Notes: generated by a model from the sequence alone, not told the origin. Positions 36,093-47,800 are shown, numbered from the stretch's first letter. The stretch: 51,709 nucleotides of DNA from Byssochlamys sp. IMV 00236 (GCA_001931875.2 MSJH02000345.1:1-51709); one strand, 5' to 3'. Made by a program: numbers and translations.

Positions 36093-38706
36093 TTAATAGC
36101 CTTCAACCACTGGGACCTTAATTGGCTTTTTATCTCTTTTTGGCCTAGTTGAAATACTATCAGTTGCTCTCCAGTCAGAGGGTAGATTAAACTTGAAACT
36201 AGGTGAGCATATCGCGTCTGATAGATTCCAGTATTTCTTTTGTATAAATGCCACCTGAGCAAAACTCTCCACTGCTCCCATATTCGGTTTAACAGCATTC
36301 AGAGTTCGTTTAAAAGTTGTAATTTGTTGATCAGGCAATGTGTTTAAAGGTAATAGCTGAGCAACACTCGCAGCACAGGAAGATGCTAAAGGCTGAAGCT
36401 CGTATCCACCTATAATTTTATATGAGTAAGGTGACTTTTTTATATTGTTTTGCTTACCTTCGAGCGTGAGGGCTAGTCTACCATCACATAACTCATTGGC
36501 CAGGTCTTTTACCATCTTTGTGAGTAATGCATACCCACGAGGGGTCATATTATATCCACCAAGCTATTATAGAGCATATGAATAACCACACATCATCCAT
36601 CTCTCTCTCTCTTAACTTACATTTTCTGGATGTCCTTCAGCCGCATCAAACCCTGCGGAAACAAAAATCTATTTTAAAGTTATCTTTTCTTGTTCTACAA
36701 ATAAACTGGTGGGCTATACTTTACCATATCAGGATGGAATTGCCTTGCAATTGGTATGACGAAATAATAAAAGGCTGCAACAAACTCTGTATCACCCATT
36801 GGTCCTTTTTAAATTGGTCCTTTAGTTAACTCTTTTTTCTTAGAAAAAGTTCACTTACTTGGTTTATCCTCTGAAGAGCTAAATGCAATGTTTACATTGT
36901 TACCTAGACCAGGGCCTTCACCGCATTCTTCAGGCGCGCCAGTGAAAGGATAGAACTTGCCCCTGTCCCATCTGTGTAGCGAGATATAGAGAACATTCGG
37001 ATTATCATAAAACATCTTTTGAGTACCGTTTCCATGACTATAAATAAGGAGAGGAGTTAATCAAGCATAACATTGTAGTTAAACTTTATTAATTACTGTA
37101 TGTCCCTATTTCATTAAATCAGTTCCTTAGTTTCTCTCTTTATAAAAAAAAAAAAAAGTTACCAGTCAATGATGAGGATCTTTTTGATCTTTGACGGGTA
37201 TTTCTCCAGAGTATCAGCCACTGCTACAGCCACATTATTATAAAAGCAAAATCCCATAGCTGTATCGTCTTCAGCATGATGGCCTTTTTCATAGTCAATA
37301 TCTGCTATACATATGTTGGCTTTTTGTTACCTGGTGGTCGAATTAAAGCAAATCCATTTCTTAGACGGCCATTGACAATAGATTCAACAAGGGATAATAA
37401 AGAACCAGCTGCTATTCTAGCAGAAAGACTCGTATAAAGTGGATGAAAAGTCGTGTCCACAGCTATTCCCAGTTCACCACATGTCATTTCACATATCAAA
37501 CCGGGAGGTGCGACCGGCTTTGGGTCTGTTTGTGTTGCATCTGCTGCTGCCGCGGCAGAAGAAAACCTTGTGTGTTGTCTCTTGATGTGATCTTGGTCTG
37601 CCTGCTTTACTGTTCCACCGCCCACGCCTCTCATCACATTTGGCTTGTGTGCTGGAGGCTCAGGATTTAACAGAGCGGCAATGGACGTTATTTTCAAGGG
37701 TCTCTTTTTAACAACAGATTCTCTCTCTTCGTCTATTGGGTAATAATTTCTAACATGACCATACGTATGCACCCTCAGTAACTCTTGTACGGTGGCTTCT
37801 CGGGCATGAACTCGACCAAAATACCTTAATAAACTATACACAAACGATTCATTCTAGCGCTATAATAAAAAAAAATGTCTTTCTTTTACCGATTAGCATG
37901 GAGTGCTTGAAGAATCGAACTGATTCTATCTGGTCTTTCTGGATGGATCGTCTCTCGGGAATGACAAGGGCAGCAGTGAAGGGACATTCGTCTGTCTTGT
38001 ACAAGGCCTGTATGATGCCTTGCTTGCTCGCCAGCCTTTGATTTATAGAATTCAGCATAGTCTTTCCACGATCTGTCACTTTCGGGTCCCTTTGGACCAT
38101 ATTGAAGAGATGTGCGTGAATTATGAAGTCGTATGAGAGTAGGGCTGATCCAATCCGCTTCATCTGGAGACCATCCTTCATAATGTACAAAGATCAGAGC
38201 ATCTCCAGCTGCGGTGGTTGTATCGTATAATATTTCTACTACTCTGGCACAGTACCATTCTTTTACATCGTTTGTCCACTTTATTGCTTCTACTTGATCA
38301 CCTACTTGATATGATAGGCTCCGATATTGATTGTCTAATGTATAATGAATTAAGAAAGGAGAAAACAAGATGAAATTTATTAAGTTTATTTTACTTTGTT
38401 GTAGATGAAGTCCTTTTAGCTTTTTTTGAGCAAGATCAATTCTAATCTCTTCCGAAGGCTCCTTTGTATCAATAAATAATTCCTTCTTATTGTTTTTGTC
38501 CGAACGTCGTCTTTTCAGTGAACCTGTGGAGGAAGAAGTCGATAGGTTGCCATCGCTACAATAAGGAGGGGATGCGGATAGGTAACGAGTGTCTGCAGAA
38601 CGAGAGGACCTTAAGGAAGGATTTTGAGGTGGTGTTAAAGACTATAATATGAAGTCATTTCTCAATGGGCTTATTTACTTTATCAATTCATTGAATTCTT
38701 TACCAT
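36093..38706 (-). CDS. Class II (HDA1-type) histone deacetylase with N-terminal Tudor-like domain
   Basis: Zinc-dependent class II deacetylase acting on histone tails. The coding sequence starts with ATG at 38706, directly followed by a 62-nt intron. Next come a Ser-rich basic segment ([11 protein letters not shown], a likely nuclear signal) and a Tudor/chromo-like domain ([20 protein letters not shown]...[14 protein letters not shown]). The catalytic domain begins with [21 protein letters not shown] and shows [20 protein letters not shown], then [36 protein letters not shown], and a C-terminal GGYEL block. The central DIHH is created by a 9-nt microexon at 37097-37105. An unusual insert rich in Ala and basic residues (about 37520-37700) separates the two halves of the N-terminal catalytic region. 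At least ten short introns are needed, so exact protein length is uncertain. Confidence 0.88.
37097..37105 (-). other. 9-nt microexon in the deacetylase gene
   Basis: On the minus strand the bases GGACATACA are flanked by AG and GT. With the neighbouring exons they restore IIDW-DIH-HGNGTQ, the active-site block of HDACs, which is otherwise incomplete: the direct joining of the outer exons would lose three residues including the first catalytic His and the metal-binding Asp. The flanking introns are 57 nt (37106-37162) and 59 nt (37038-37096). Confidence 0.85.
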
Positions 38707-39037
38707 TCCTTCCTTTTATATTTATTACTCGCTAATTTATGCTCTTCTTTAATAAAATACAATTTTTCTTTTTTATTAAAGAACAGTAAAAGAGGGAAGA
38801 AAAAGAAAAAGGGAAATTCGCAGTGATGAACATGTAGTATTTTCGGATGAGTTTAGACGATTTGGAATATTTTTTTTCTTGACCAATCAGAATTCGAGTT
38901 CAGAATACTCTGACTACAGTTTTTTAAATGAATACGAGAGTGTTTATATCCTGGGTCATTATCAAACGGTTGTGTGTTCGAACTATGATAGTTGCTGTAG
39001 TATAGACAACATTGTATTTATCGTTGGATTTACTTTA
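38707..39037. other. Spacer between deacetylase gene and mobile-element island
   Basis: This should contain the deacetylase promoter and the 3' end of the Fanzor-like relic. In TnpB/Fanzor loci the guide RNA usually overlaps the 3' end of the nuclease gene, so about 38850-39040 is where one would look for it; no structure was proven here. A plus-strand open frame at 38879-39166 looks like a shadow. Confidence 0.4.
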
Positions 39038-41572
39038 TCAAATTGCTCTCAAAGGCAGCATTTGAATAAAGAAAGAAGCGGCATTCGTTTTAAATTTGTC
39101 AATGTTGGATTGACTGACTTGCGGATCAAATTGAGGAAAGGTTGCATCAAAAAGGAGTGCTGCTAAACCGGAAAGACCAATTGCCATTGCAAATAATGTA
39201 TCTCTTCCTTTTACAGCCTTTTTTTGCTTGAACAGAGACGCAACTTGGGTTGTCACAGATAAATGCGCCATTAATTGTTCGTAATCGTCTTGCACCATTC
39301 TTGTAAACCGTTTGCACTGGATGAGACAGTTTTTGAAAGCAATAGATGCACGTTTGGGAGTTGTTGGGTTCGTTCGTTATGTATACAGAGACATACAGGC
39401 TATGCTTCAAAGGTTTCCAATGACCACCGTATCGCATGTATCCTTTGATTCGTGAACCTATATTTAAACCACGGTCACCAACAAACATGATAGGTTTTGC
39501 TTTTCTAGAAGATGTAGCATATCTGCGTTCATCTGAGCAAAGCCTATCAGTGTATTTGCGTTTTTGTAATTCGTAAGCCCTTTTTTGCTTCAATCGACTT
39601 GGCGAGTGGTAGAAATTTCGTATAATGTGTTAATGTTCAATATATACATTATGTAATTCATTTAAATGTTCTAGATTTCTAGCACTAGTCGTATCAACTT
39701 TGCTTAAAAGGGCCTCGGTTTCCATCACTTGTCATAGTCTTTCAGCACGTTCAAGATGTTTTCTATATTTTTGTGCACCGTTTTTGTAGTCAACTTCAGA
39801 TGCATGGATCTTGTATGGCTTCGGTAACTGCATGTAGGGGACATTTGAATAGTGGATTTACTTGTTTCTTGTTCTGAAACGTAATGATTGAGCATATTGA
39901 TGTTAGTAACAGCACGATCCATTATATCAATATCAACATTACATTCTTCTGACAGGTTTTCTAACGTAGACTACTTATTATATAGATCAAGTTGGAATTA
40001 AAATCTCTTCATATCAAAGCCAACAGTTTCTGTCATAGTAACAAGACCATTATCAGTACCCAAAAATGTAATTTTATCCGATTTTAATAAGCCATTGTCT
40101 ATCTTCATATTTTCTACTTTGTCGATACACTTGAATGCATCTTGTGTGATAATACGCACTCTTTGTTCCTCTCTAGTCCTATTGGATGAAGTAGTCAGTT
40201 GTTTTCGCTTAAGATATGTTTTTGTTCTTTCCGTTGATAATTCCTCTTTCATTCCGTGTATTCTTGCATTGAATTCAGCTTTACGTGTCTTTATCTGTTC
40301 TATCCTTTGGTACAACTGATTGTTATGCTCGGTCTCTTGCTGCTGTAATGGTTCAGCACGCCTATGGATCCATTTCTTTTTAAGTGTCAATCAGACGATT
40401 GAGGTGTTTTACAAATCTACTCTTAGTCGACCACATATTCTTGAAATTTGTCATATATTTGGATGACGCCATTTTCATGATATAGGTATCAAGACCAAAA
40501 GTTTTTGGTGTTGTCCTAGGTAACTTCTTTGAAAATGCACTGTGAAATGGATGTTTGTCCAGGGTAGCTTTTGTAACTCCATGAGGCCCAAAGTAGTTTG
40601 AATGTATCATTTGTAAATGTGCTGTAGTAAAAAGAGTATGGAAATTACGAGCTACAGCTCCAGCTGAAGTGCATTGTAAGCCCAAAGGGGGAGAGAGATT
40701 AGAGTCGTTATAATCAAGTTGATAATTTAAAGGAAGTACGTATCTGATATTTTCACCTGTTGCAGCTTGTAAAGCCACTTCACCGTTTCTACCAGTTACA
40801 AATGTCATTGTTTTCAACAGCACCACAAGTCTTTGCACTTATATGATATATTCAACAATGCAATCAGTTGCCGAGATTAAAGCTTGGTCCATTGTATTCA
40901 AGAAAAAGTTTCGGACGTCTTCAGGTAAGTCTTGTCTTATTAAAGGAGCCAGTGATGCACTACAGGTTCTTAATGCCTCATTATCTTCGATTGGAGTTGC
41001 CTTTGATACCATTGAACTTGATGATACGGTGCTGCTTTCGGAAGGAGTTTGTGCGCCTTTCGTCTAACCTCTTCAGCAAGTCGATCATAGAGTGTGCACA
41101 AATTCGTTCCAAAGCTGCGAGTTTTTTGTTTTTCTTTTCTTGAAAATCCTTTCAAGCTCGGTGGCCTTTGCACCAACTTGCCTTTCAGCGCCAACTACAG
41201 TACTTCTAGGAATTTGATTCTTCGGCAGAGAAGGATGAAGATTAGTTATGATTATGACAACCTAACTTTTTATGCCTCAGTAAGGCAAGTTTCTTTAAGC
41301 TGCTGTAAATCGCCGTCTTTGTCGATGCATTTTTTGATTCTTAAAGTAAGAGTATTTTCAAATTGTTGTTGAAGAGTCTCCATCAATTCGCTCTCTCTTT
41401 CATCTGTTGTTCTTGCTCTTTTTTTTTGCGCTGCTTGGCTTGATTCAGCTATGACAGCTTGACTGGATTGAACTTCATCGCTAGGTCTCTTCCAACCTGT
41501 ACGCTTACACTCTGGAGGTTTTTGTGAACTTGAAGGATCAAAAAGATCCCTTTGCGGTTTTTTACCCTTCAT
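39038..41572 (-). pseudogene. Fanzor/TnpB-like RNA-guided nuclease relic
   Basis: Open stretches on one strand line up as one protein of the eukaryotic TnpB (Fanzor) type. In order: a basic N-terminus from 41572 (MKGKKPQRDLFDPSSSQKPP) with a Glu/Lys coiled region; a helical part (about 41000-40400); RuvC-I as KITFLGTDNGLVTMTET (near 40030, Asp in GTDNG); KPYKIHASEVDYKNGAQKYR; KLQKRKY-type helix and LCSDERRY; a GDRGLNIGSRIKGYMR segment; the zinc finger NEPNNSQTCIYC...CDNPSC, with Glu in the position used by Fanzors in place of the RuvC-II Glu; and RuvC-III as KGRDTLFAMAIGLSG (Asp near 39205). The frame is broken by at least two stops (near 39630 and 39735) and several frameshifts, including one in an A7 run near 39216. 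It is therefore very probably inactive. Family assignment is from motifs only. Confidence 0.65.
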
Positions 41573-41693
41573 AATATTATTGCAAAATAAGAATGATAAA
41601 AGGAGAGAGAGAAAGGGAAGACTTGTATATCAATAGACTAATCAATCAATCAGTAGAAAAGTTCTTTATTGATCAGCAGGATAGCATAAGCAA

Positions 41694-42660
41694 TCAAGCA
41701 GTTGCCGAAGTGAACAACGAAGATGCGATAGTATGATTTTCAGGTGAAGAAAAAGTTGAATTCGTGAACCTTGAGCTTTTCGTCTGTGAGTTAAAAGGCT
41801 TCAAGTAGAGTTGTTCAAAAGTATTTGATCTATCAGGCCAATGCGCGTGTTGTTTAATACTGTCAAACACCGGCGCATTTCATATGGTTTTTAGCCCAAT
41901 TGGATACCGTACTAGGCAAGACAGAACGAACAGCAGTTGTATCCTTAATGTAAGCTAAAAATAAAGCGTGGTCTTCTGGTAAAGAAGTACGCATTGAAGA
42001 AGTCTTCTTGACAAACATGTGTAATGTCCGGACAGGGCACAGGTTATTCTTCGTCACATCAATCACTCTAAGCTTTGATGTCTTAAAGCTTGCTTCTTTG
42101 GGTTTTCGGGTGAGAAGAGTAACGCCTACCAGTTTCTCCTGGTCGAACTTGAACTGTATGTTACGGAATTGTAAACGTCCCAAGTCCGAACGTGGTCGAC
42201 ACATTGTTGCAATCTCTAATGGAAGTAGTGTCTTCTGCTGAAGCGTTTTGACTGGAAGATCTTCAGTGTTTCTCCATTTATTAGCTAAATCGATCAACAG
42301 CTGTAAGTCCCATGTTTCCAATTCGTGTAATTCTGGTGCATGTATGCTGGGCTTGCGCTTGGCCATGAAAAACTTCAGAATTAATGGATGCTAGGATACT
42401 GTTAATTGTTGTGGATGCAGTACATTGTATACTGAGCTAATGGCTGATCTAATCGCGTTCAGATATTGGTCTGACAGATGATTGTGCTCTACTAGAAACT
42501 TTAGCACCGTCTTTGGCTCGTATGCCTTGGGGGTCAAGTTGGTTGTTATGGCACTAGTTGACAAAGACACGCCACCCGTACCCATACAATTTGCTCATGC
42601 TAGGTCGTATTTGTTGATTCAGGAAATTCTGGGTGTCTGTTGCAATTCCATCTTCTTCCC
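41694..42660 (-). pseudogene. DIRS-type tyrosine recombinase, broken
   Basis: Recognisable parts are QNFLNQQIRPSMSKLYGYGW, LKFLVEHNHLSDQYLNAIRS, the phrase HPLILKFF, a helical WDLQLLIDLANKW, and the first catalytic Arg in ATMCRPRSDLGRLQF. KTSKLRVIDV and NLCPVRTLHMFV follow. After a frame change at about 41860 the end reads DSIKQHAHWPDRSNTFEQLY, containing the His/Trp and the nucleophile Tyr. The segment with the HxxR catalytic pair, normally between these two, is absent: the frame goes from KCAGV to DSIKQ. A stop codon (TAG near 42393) and a frameshift near 42540 add to the damage. The final part is Ser/Thr-rich and ends at 41694. Confidence 0.7.
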
Positions 42661-43469
42661 TTTTGTGCTTGATAACCTCCAGGCAATCAAAGTCCAACTT
42701 TTTATCTTCATTCTTATCGGCGGGGTGATCGTTTTCAGCCTTGTCAGCATGGACCACCAATACTGTGTCGTCCACATTGGAGTTATCAGGACTGCGTCTT
42801 GTACCTTGATCGAGCATAGTTGCCATATTACCTTGGAGATCATTCTCCACGGTGGGTTCAAATATAAACCTTTCTTCGGCCAATTCTGTTGAAATACATC
42901 AGTTGCTGTCGCCAATAGGCCCGGATGAAGGCTCCAATAAGTTGAAAGTCGGTGATTGGCTCTCGATGCGAAGGTATCTATCTTCATGCTCCTCTTTCCC
43001 CATATGTGCTGTAGGTACTGAAACCAACGTCTGAGTAATGTCCATTCGTAGAGCGGTAACATATTTTTAGTAGCATTGTGTAGGGCTGTTGTATCTCGCT
43101 CCATTCCTTCAGTGCTTAACTGGAATCTACTGTTCAGTTGATTAAGTGTAATACCAATCAATTTAAGCTGAGCATCGTTACTGAAGTCAATAATGGTATT
43201 GCGAGACAAGAATGCAATACACTTTGATTTCCAGCTATCAAGTTCCACTTCATAGCCCACGGAAAGAGCCTTTTCACCTAATGTACCTTCCAAACCTCCG
43301 AATACAATCTTATCAGGAGAATGCGTTTTCAGTTTTCTCTTTGGTTGCACTCTAGTCGCTGACGTTCTTCGTAATCGCTTATATCGCTCGGATTCAAGCT
43401 GCAGCTCAAGAAGCTACCTCTCCGCATTTGTTTTTCTATTTGGTTTGATATTTCTTTATAAGTCGCCAT
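42619..43469 (-). pseudogene. DIRS gag-like / RNase H tail fusion
   Basis: After a frameshift near 43420 the frame reads LELQLESERYKRLRRTSATR, then a gag-like helical region (LEGTLGEKALSVGYEVELDS, FSNDAQLKLIGITLNQLNS). At about 43030 it passes directly to sequence typical of the RT/RNase H C-terminus of DIRS elements: IDTFASRANHRLSTYWSLHP, DVFQQNWPKKGLYLNPPW and VLITPMWTTQYWWSML. None of the reverse transcriptase motifs (such as YxDD) lies between, so a large internal deletion is the simplest explanation. The other possibility, a real non-autonomous fusion family, needs other copies to test. Confidence 0.65.
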
Positions 43470-44847
43470 TTTTTTATTTATATAAGATATGATAGAGGTA
43501 GAAAATTAGGGTTTTGCTATTTGCACTGCATTTTCACAATTAGTGACGTAAGCAATTCAATTTGCATAGAAAACAGCATATTTATCGTAATTACCTTATA
43601 AGAGCTACATCTTGTAAAAAAATTACTTGCAGAAAGAAAAACAAAAGAAAACTGACCGCAGAATGCGTTATTCTTCTAGATGCGTCATGCCCGATTCTTA
43701 TTGACCTATGATAAATTCATGCAATAAACCTGTTTTCTTATAAAATAATGCTATTTTTAATGATGAGCTCTCAGCATAATAAAGAGATTATTACAGACTC
43801 ATCGACAAATGCTTCTCTTATACTTCAGTTTTGTACATAGTGTTATGTGTAGGTGTAGTTTGTCTAATGCTGTTTGCTGTGCAAGCTGAATTGCTTACCT
43901 CACTAATTGTGAAAATACTGCTGTTCTCTCTCTCTCTCTGTCCCTCGCTCCTTCTTCATTTTACTATAATAAAAATATATAAAGCATGGCCGAGAAAGGA
44001 GAAATCTCCGAGATATTTAAAGACAATGAATATACTACAGGAATTCAATGGGGTCTATCCCTTATCCTTACTCCATCACAGGGTAGACAAAAAATGCCTC
44101 GGCTACTCGGTAGCTGACCAAAGGCTAAAGGCTATAGTCATCGACTCGTTAATTGTTGGACACCAGTTCAAAAACAGAATTCAACTTTTTTAAAGGAGCT
44201 TGTGTCCAGTAAAATGATAATATCACACAGCGATACATTTGCGTACCTGAAATACATTTCCCCAAAGAGCTCATCAGTCATGATTCCTTTAACCTACAAG
44301 AAATACATTATCCGAAACCTTTTTAGGAGAGTGTTTTTCTGGCTTTAGTAGATCAGCAGGCTCACTTTGCTTCAAAAAGTGATTGCAGTCATGCCAAAAG
44401 CTACAGAATGATATGATATTCCTCACAGTTCTGTTTATATACTCTTTGATGAGCTCAATACCAAAGAATGTACTGCTTTTATCTGTAAAAACAAGAAGAA
44501 GCATAACTCTAACGGCCAAGAAAATCATTATTTTCAGAATACACAGAGTTTATCATTCACTTCTTTGACAAAGCTTCGTTGTTGAAGACATATAGTATAA
44601 GCTATGTGTATATAGTTTGAACTTGAGATTTCTCTATATTGCTTCTATTTGATCATACGTAATAAAGGTAACCCCAATAGCTTCTTATGATACGAAAACA
44701 CTACAAAGTGTAAGGATTTTCTTTATTTCTCCTTTTGAATTTTTGTGTTACGTCGATTTGGACCAATTTTGTCTGAGGATGTGCGTGTGTGTATGTGTGT
44801 TTCTTTTTTTTTTTTATTATTATTATTATTGTCTTAAAGAAAAAAAG
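43470..44847. other. Gene-free region between mobile-element island and ABC transporter
   Basis: No gene can be supported. A minus-strand frame at about 44289-44520 (DKSSTFFGIELIKEYINRTV...) is preceded by an acceptor-like TTTTTACAG and may be a decayed exon. Low-complexity tracts occur near the transporter start: GT-rich at 44780-44802, T-rich at 44803-44815 and an ATT repeat at 44816-44830. Confidence 0.45.
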
Positions 44848-47800
44848 ATGTTTAAACAATGGATATTCTTATTCATACTAGTTTACATAGTCAAGCCTAC
44901 TTTACAACAGTACAGCGAAGACTATGACCTATCCTTGTCACCTGCTATGAAGTCAACTTTGCAAATATTTGGCGATAAAGGCAATGACGAATGTCCACCA
45001 TGCTTTAATTGTATGTTACCTGGTTTTGAATGTCTTCACTTTGCAAACTGCTCTCAATATGACGGAAAATGTAGCTGTCCTCCTGGCTTTGGTGGTGACG
45101 ACTGTAGACAGCCATGTAAATAAAAAGAAACGCATAAATATAAGTATATTAATATTCAATATAGTGTGTGGTGCTCTATCGGATGGAAATTCAAGACTTC
45201 CTAGACAGAATAACCACTGTGATTGTCCCGAAGGCTGGGAAGGCATCAACTGCAATGGTAAGATAAGATAAACAAATGAATCCCCTATACTTATGTGTCT
45301 CTTTATTAGTTTGCAAGACCGATTCAGTATGTGACTCTTTGGTCCCCACTGGTCAAAATGGTACTTGTTACAGAGGTGGACTTACTGTATTTGAAAACTA
45401 TCAAATGTGCAATGTGACAAGTTAGTTTTCTTTGAAATCTTGGCATATCATCATGCTTATTGTTATTCATAGATCGAAATATTCTAAAGCAACTAAATGG
45501 TCAAATACCTCAGGTTACTTTTTCATGCAACAAGCATAAAGAAACTTGCGATTTTCAATGTAAGTAAAAACCAACCATTTTGTTTAATAGCATTATTTAC
45601 ATTATTCCCTAGTTTGGGTGGATGAGATTGAATCCTTCTATTGCCACCTTGATACATGTGAGTTTGACCAAAGCTATGACTATGGAAAGAATACTACGAA
45701 ATATGCTTGTAAAAATATCAACTGCCAGTGCATAAAGGATGAATTTTTATGTGGAAAAGATGGTTCTATTGACTTGACAGACATGTTGAAAGAAGAAATT
45801 AAGGGTCCTGCTTCCTTTACTTGTAATGGTCCATCATGTGCCTTTTCTGAACCTGCTATGGATGATCTGATTCTCATGGTATTCGGTGATGAATCTATCT
45901 TTTTAAATTGTAATTCAGGAGAATGTTTGCACTATACGATGGTTCCTGGCTTCAATAGGCCAGAGAGACAAACAAACTGGACTATGGTCATCATTGGATT
46001 GTCAGGTGTGAGTCTATTCTTGATGATCATCGGCAGTGTTGTCACTTACTACGCAAGGAAGCCTAACGGAAATGGTATTATTCAGATTAGTGATGACGAA
46101 GCTGGAAAGTTGATGGCAGAACATACACCTACTAGCTTAATCTTCAGTGAAGTTTCCTATACTGTTAACAATAGAAAGATATTAGATAATGTCTCTGGCA
46201 TTGTACAGCCTGGTCAGGTCATGGCAATCATGGGTGCGTCAGGTGCTGGCAAGACAACCCTCTTGGATATTCTAGCCAAGCGTCTCAAATCAGGTACAGC
46301 TACTGGCTCAATTTACCTTAATGGACAGAACGTTGCGCCAGAACAGTATAAAAAACTGATAGGTTATGTGGATCAGGAAGATGTCATGATCCCCACGTTA
46401 ACTGTGTATGAGACAATCCTCTATTCTGCTCTCTTACGATTACCTCGCTCGATGAGCACGGCAGCAAAGAAGTTTCGTGTGATGGAAGTGATGCAGGAAC
46501 TGGGTATTGACGGAATCAAGGACTCAAAAATTGGCCAACCAGGTGCTCGTTCGATCAGTGGCGGTGAGAGGCGTCGTGTTGCTATTGCTTGTGAACTCGT
46601 TACATCACCCTCTGTACTGTTCCTGGATGAGCCAACAAGTGGTCTCGATGCCTATAATGCGTTGAATGTTGTCGAATGCCTGGTCAATTTAGCGAAAAAT
46701 TACAAACGTACCGTTGTCTTTACGGTGCATCAGCCTCGATCGAACATTGTCACTCTATTTGATCAACTTCTTTTACTTGCTAGTGGACGTGTTGTCTATT
46801 CAGGCCCTGAATCTGAGGCACAGTCATATTTCAAGCTTATTGGGTACCCCTGTCCTCCTGGATTCAATATTGCTGATTACATGATCGATTTAACCATGGG
46901 TGCTATCCGAAGGTTACCCAACCAGCCTTCGTCTATCGTCAAGCCATCACTAACAGCTGGTTCCGCTGCGGCAGACGAAGATAATGCATTCTTTGCCCCC
47001 TCTCAAACACCTAAAGCAACTCCATCGTTTCAAGAAGGCTTGGAAAACACAACCGAACAGTGGGCCACCCAACCAAGTGCAGGAAACAGCAATGTAACAT
47101 CTGCTCCAGACATCCAAGTAGAGGAAGTACAGGAAGATGGATTACCTTCTTATTTGAAAGATCTAGTAGAATATTATCAACACAGTGCTATCGCAGTAGT
47201 CATAAAGGACGTCATTCAAAACACAGTTGATGCAGCCCAAGGTCTGGAAGGCGACCAAACTAGTATAAACAGCATCAGTATCTATCAAAGACCAGGACCT
47301 CTGGCACAATTCCAAATACTGGCCAATCGAACATTCAAGAACTTGTATCGTAATCCTATGCTTATGTTCAGTCATTATGCTATGGCTGTCATCTTGGCAT
47401 GTAAGTCTTATACTTGCTTGTTTTATTTATCTCACTTTATCCACAGTGGTATGCGGAAGCCTGTTTTATCAAGTATCAAACACAATTGCAGGATTTCAAA
47501 ACAGAATGGGTCTCTTTTTCTTTTATGAAGCTTTATTAGGGTTCATGTGCTTAACCTCATTACAAGTTTTTGCCAGTGAACGTATTCTCTTTGTTCGTGA
47601 AAGAGCCAATGGCTACTACTCTCCTACTACTTACTTTTTGGCTAAAGTCCTCTTCGATATCATCCCCCTTCGAGTTGTTCCTCCTTTGATGATGGCCTTA
47701 ATATCTTATTATATGGTTGGACTGGTCGAAGGCGTCGCACAATTCTTCAAATTTTTGCTTGTTTTGATCCTCTTTAACTTGACCGCCGCCGCCGTATGTC

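Larger units (their letters stand above)
41694..43469 (-). mobile_element. Deleted DIRS-type tyrosine-recombinase retroelement
   Basis: The minus strand carries, in order, a gag-like start (MATYKEISNQIEKQM, 43469), a segment matching the C-terminal part of DIRS reverse transcriptase/RNase H polyproteins, and a tyrosine recombinase ending at 41694. This gene order is that of DIRS retrotransposons. The reverse-transcriptase core is missing and several frames are broken, so the copy is dead. Element ends (inverted or split repeats) could not be located by eye. Confidence 0.7.

Noticed and set aside
38879..39166. Plus-strand open frame next to the Fanzor-like relic
   Set aside because: It overlaps the relic's 3' end in antisense and shows no protein-like conservation or motif.
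38860..41660. Inverted repeats flanking the Fanzor-like relic (GACCAATCAG near 38881 and GACTAATCAA near 41636)
   Set aside because: The two short matches are in direct, not inverted, orientation and too weak to define element ends.
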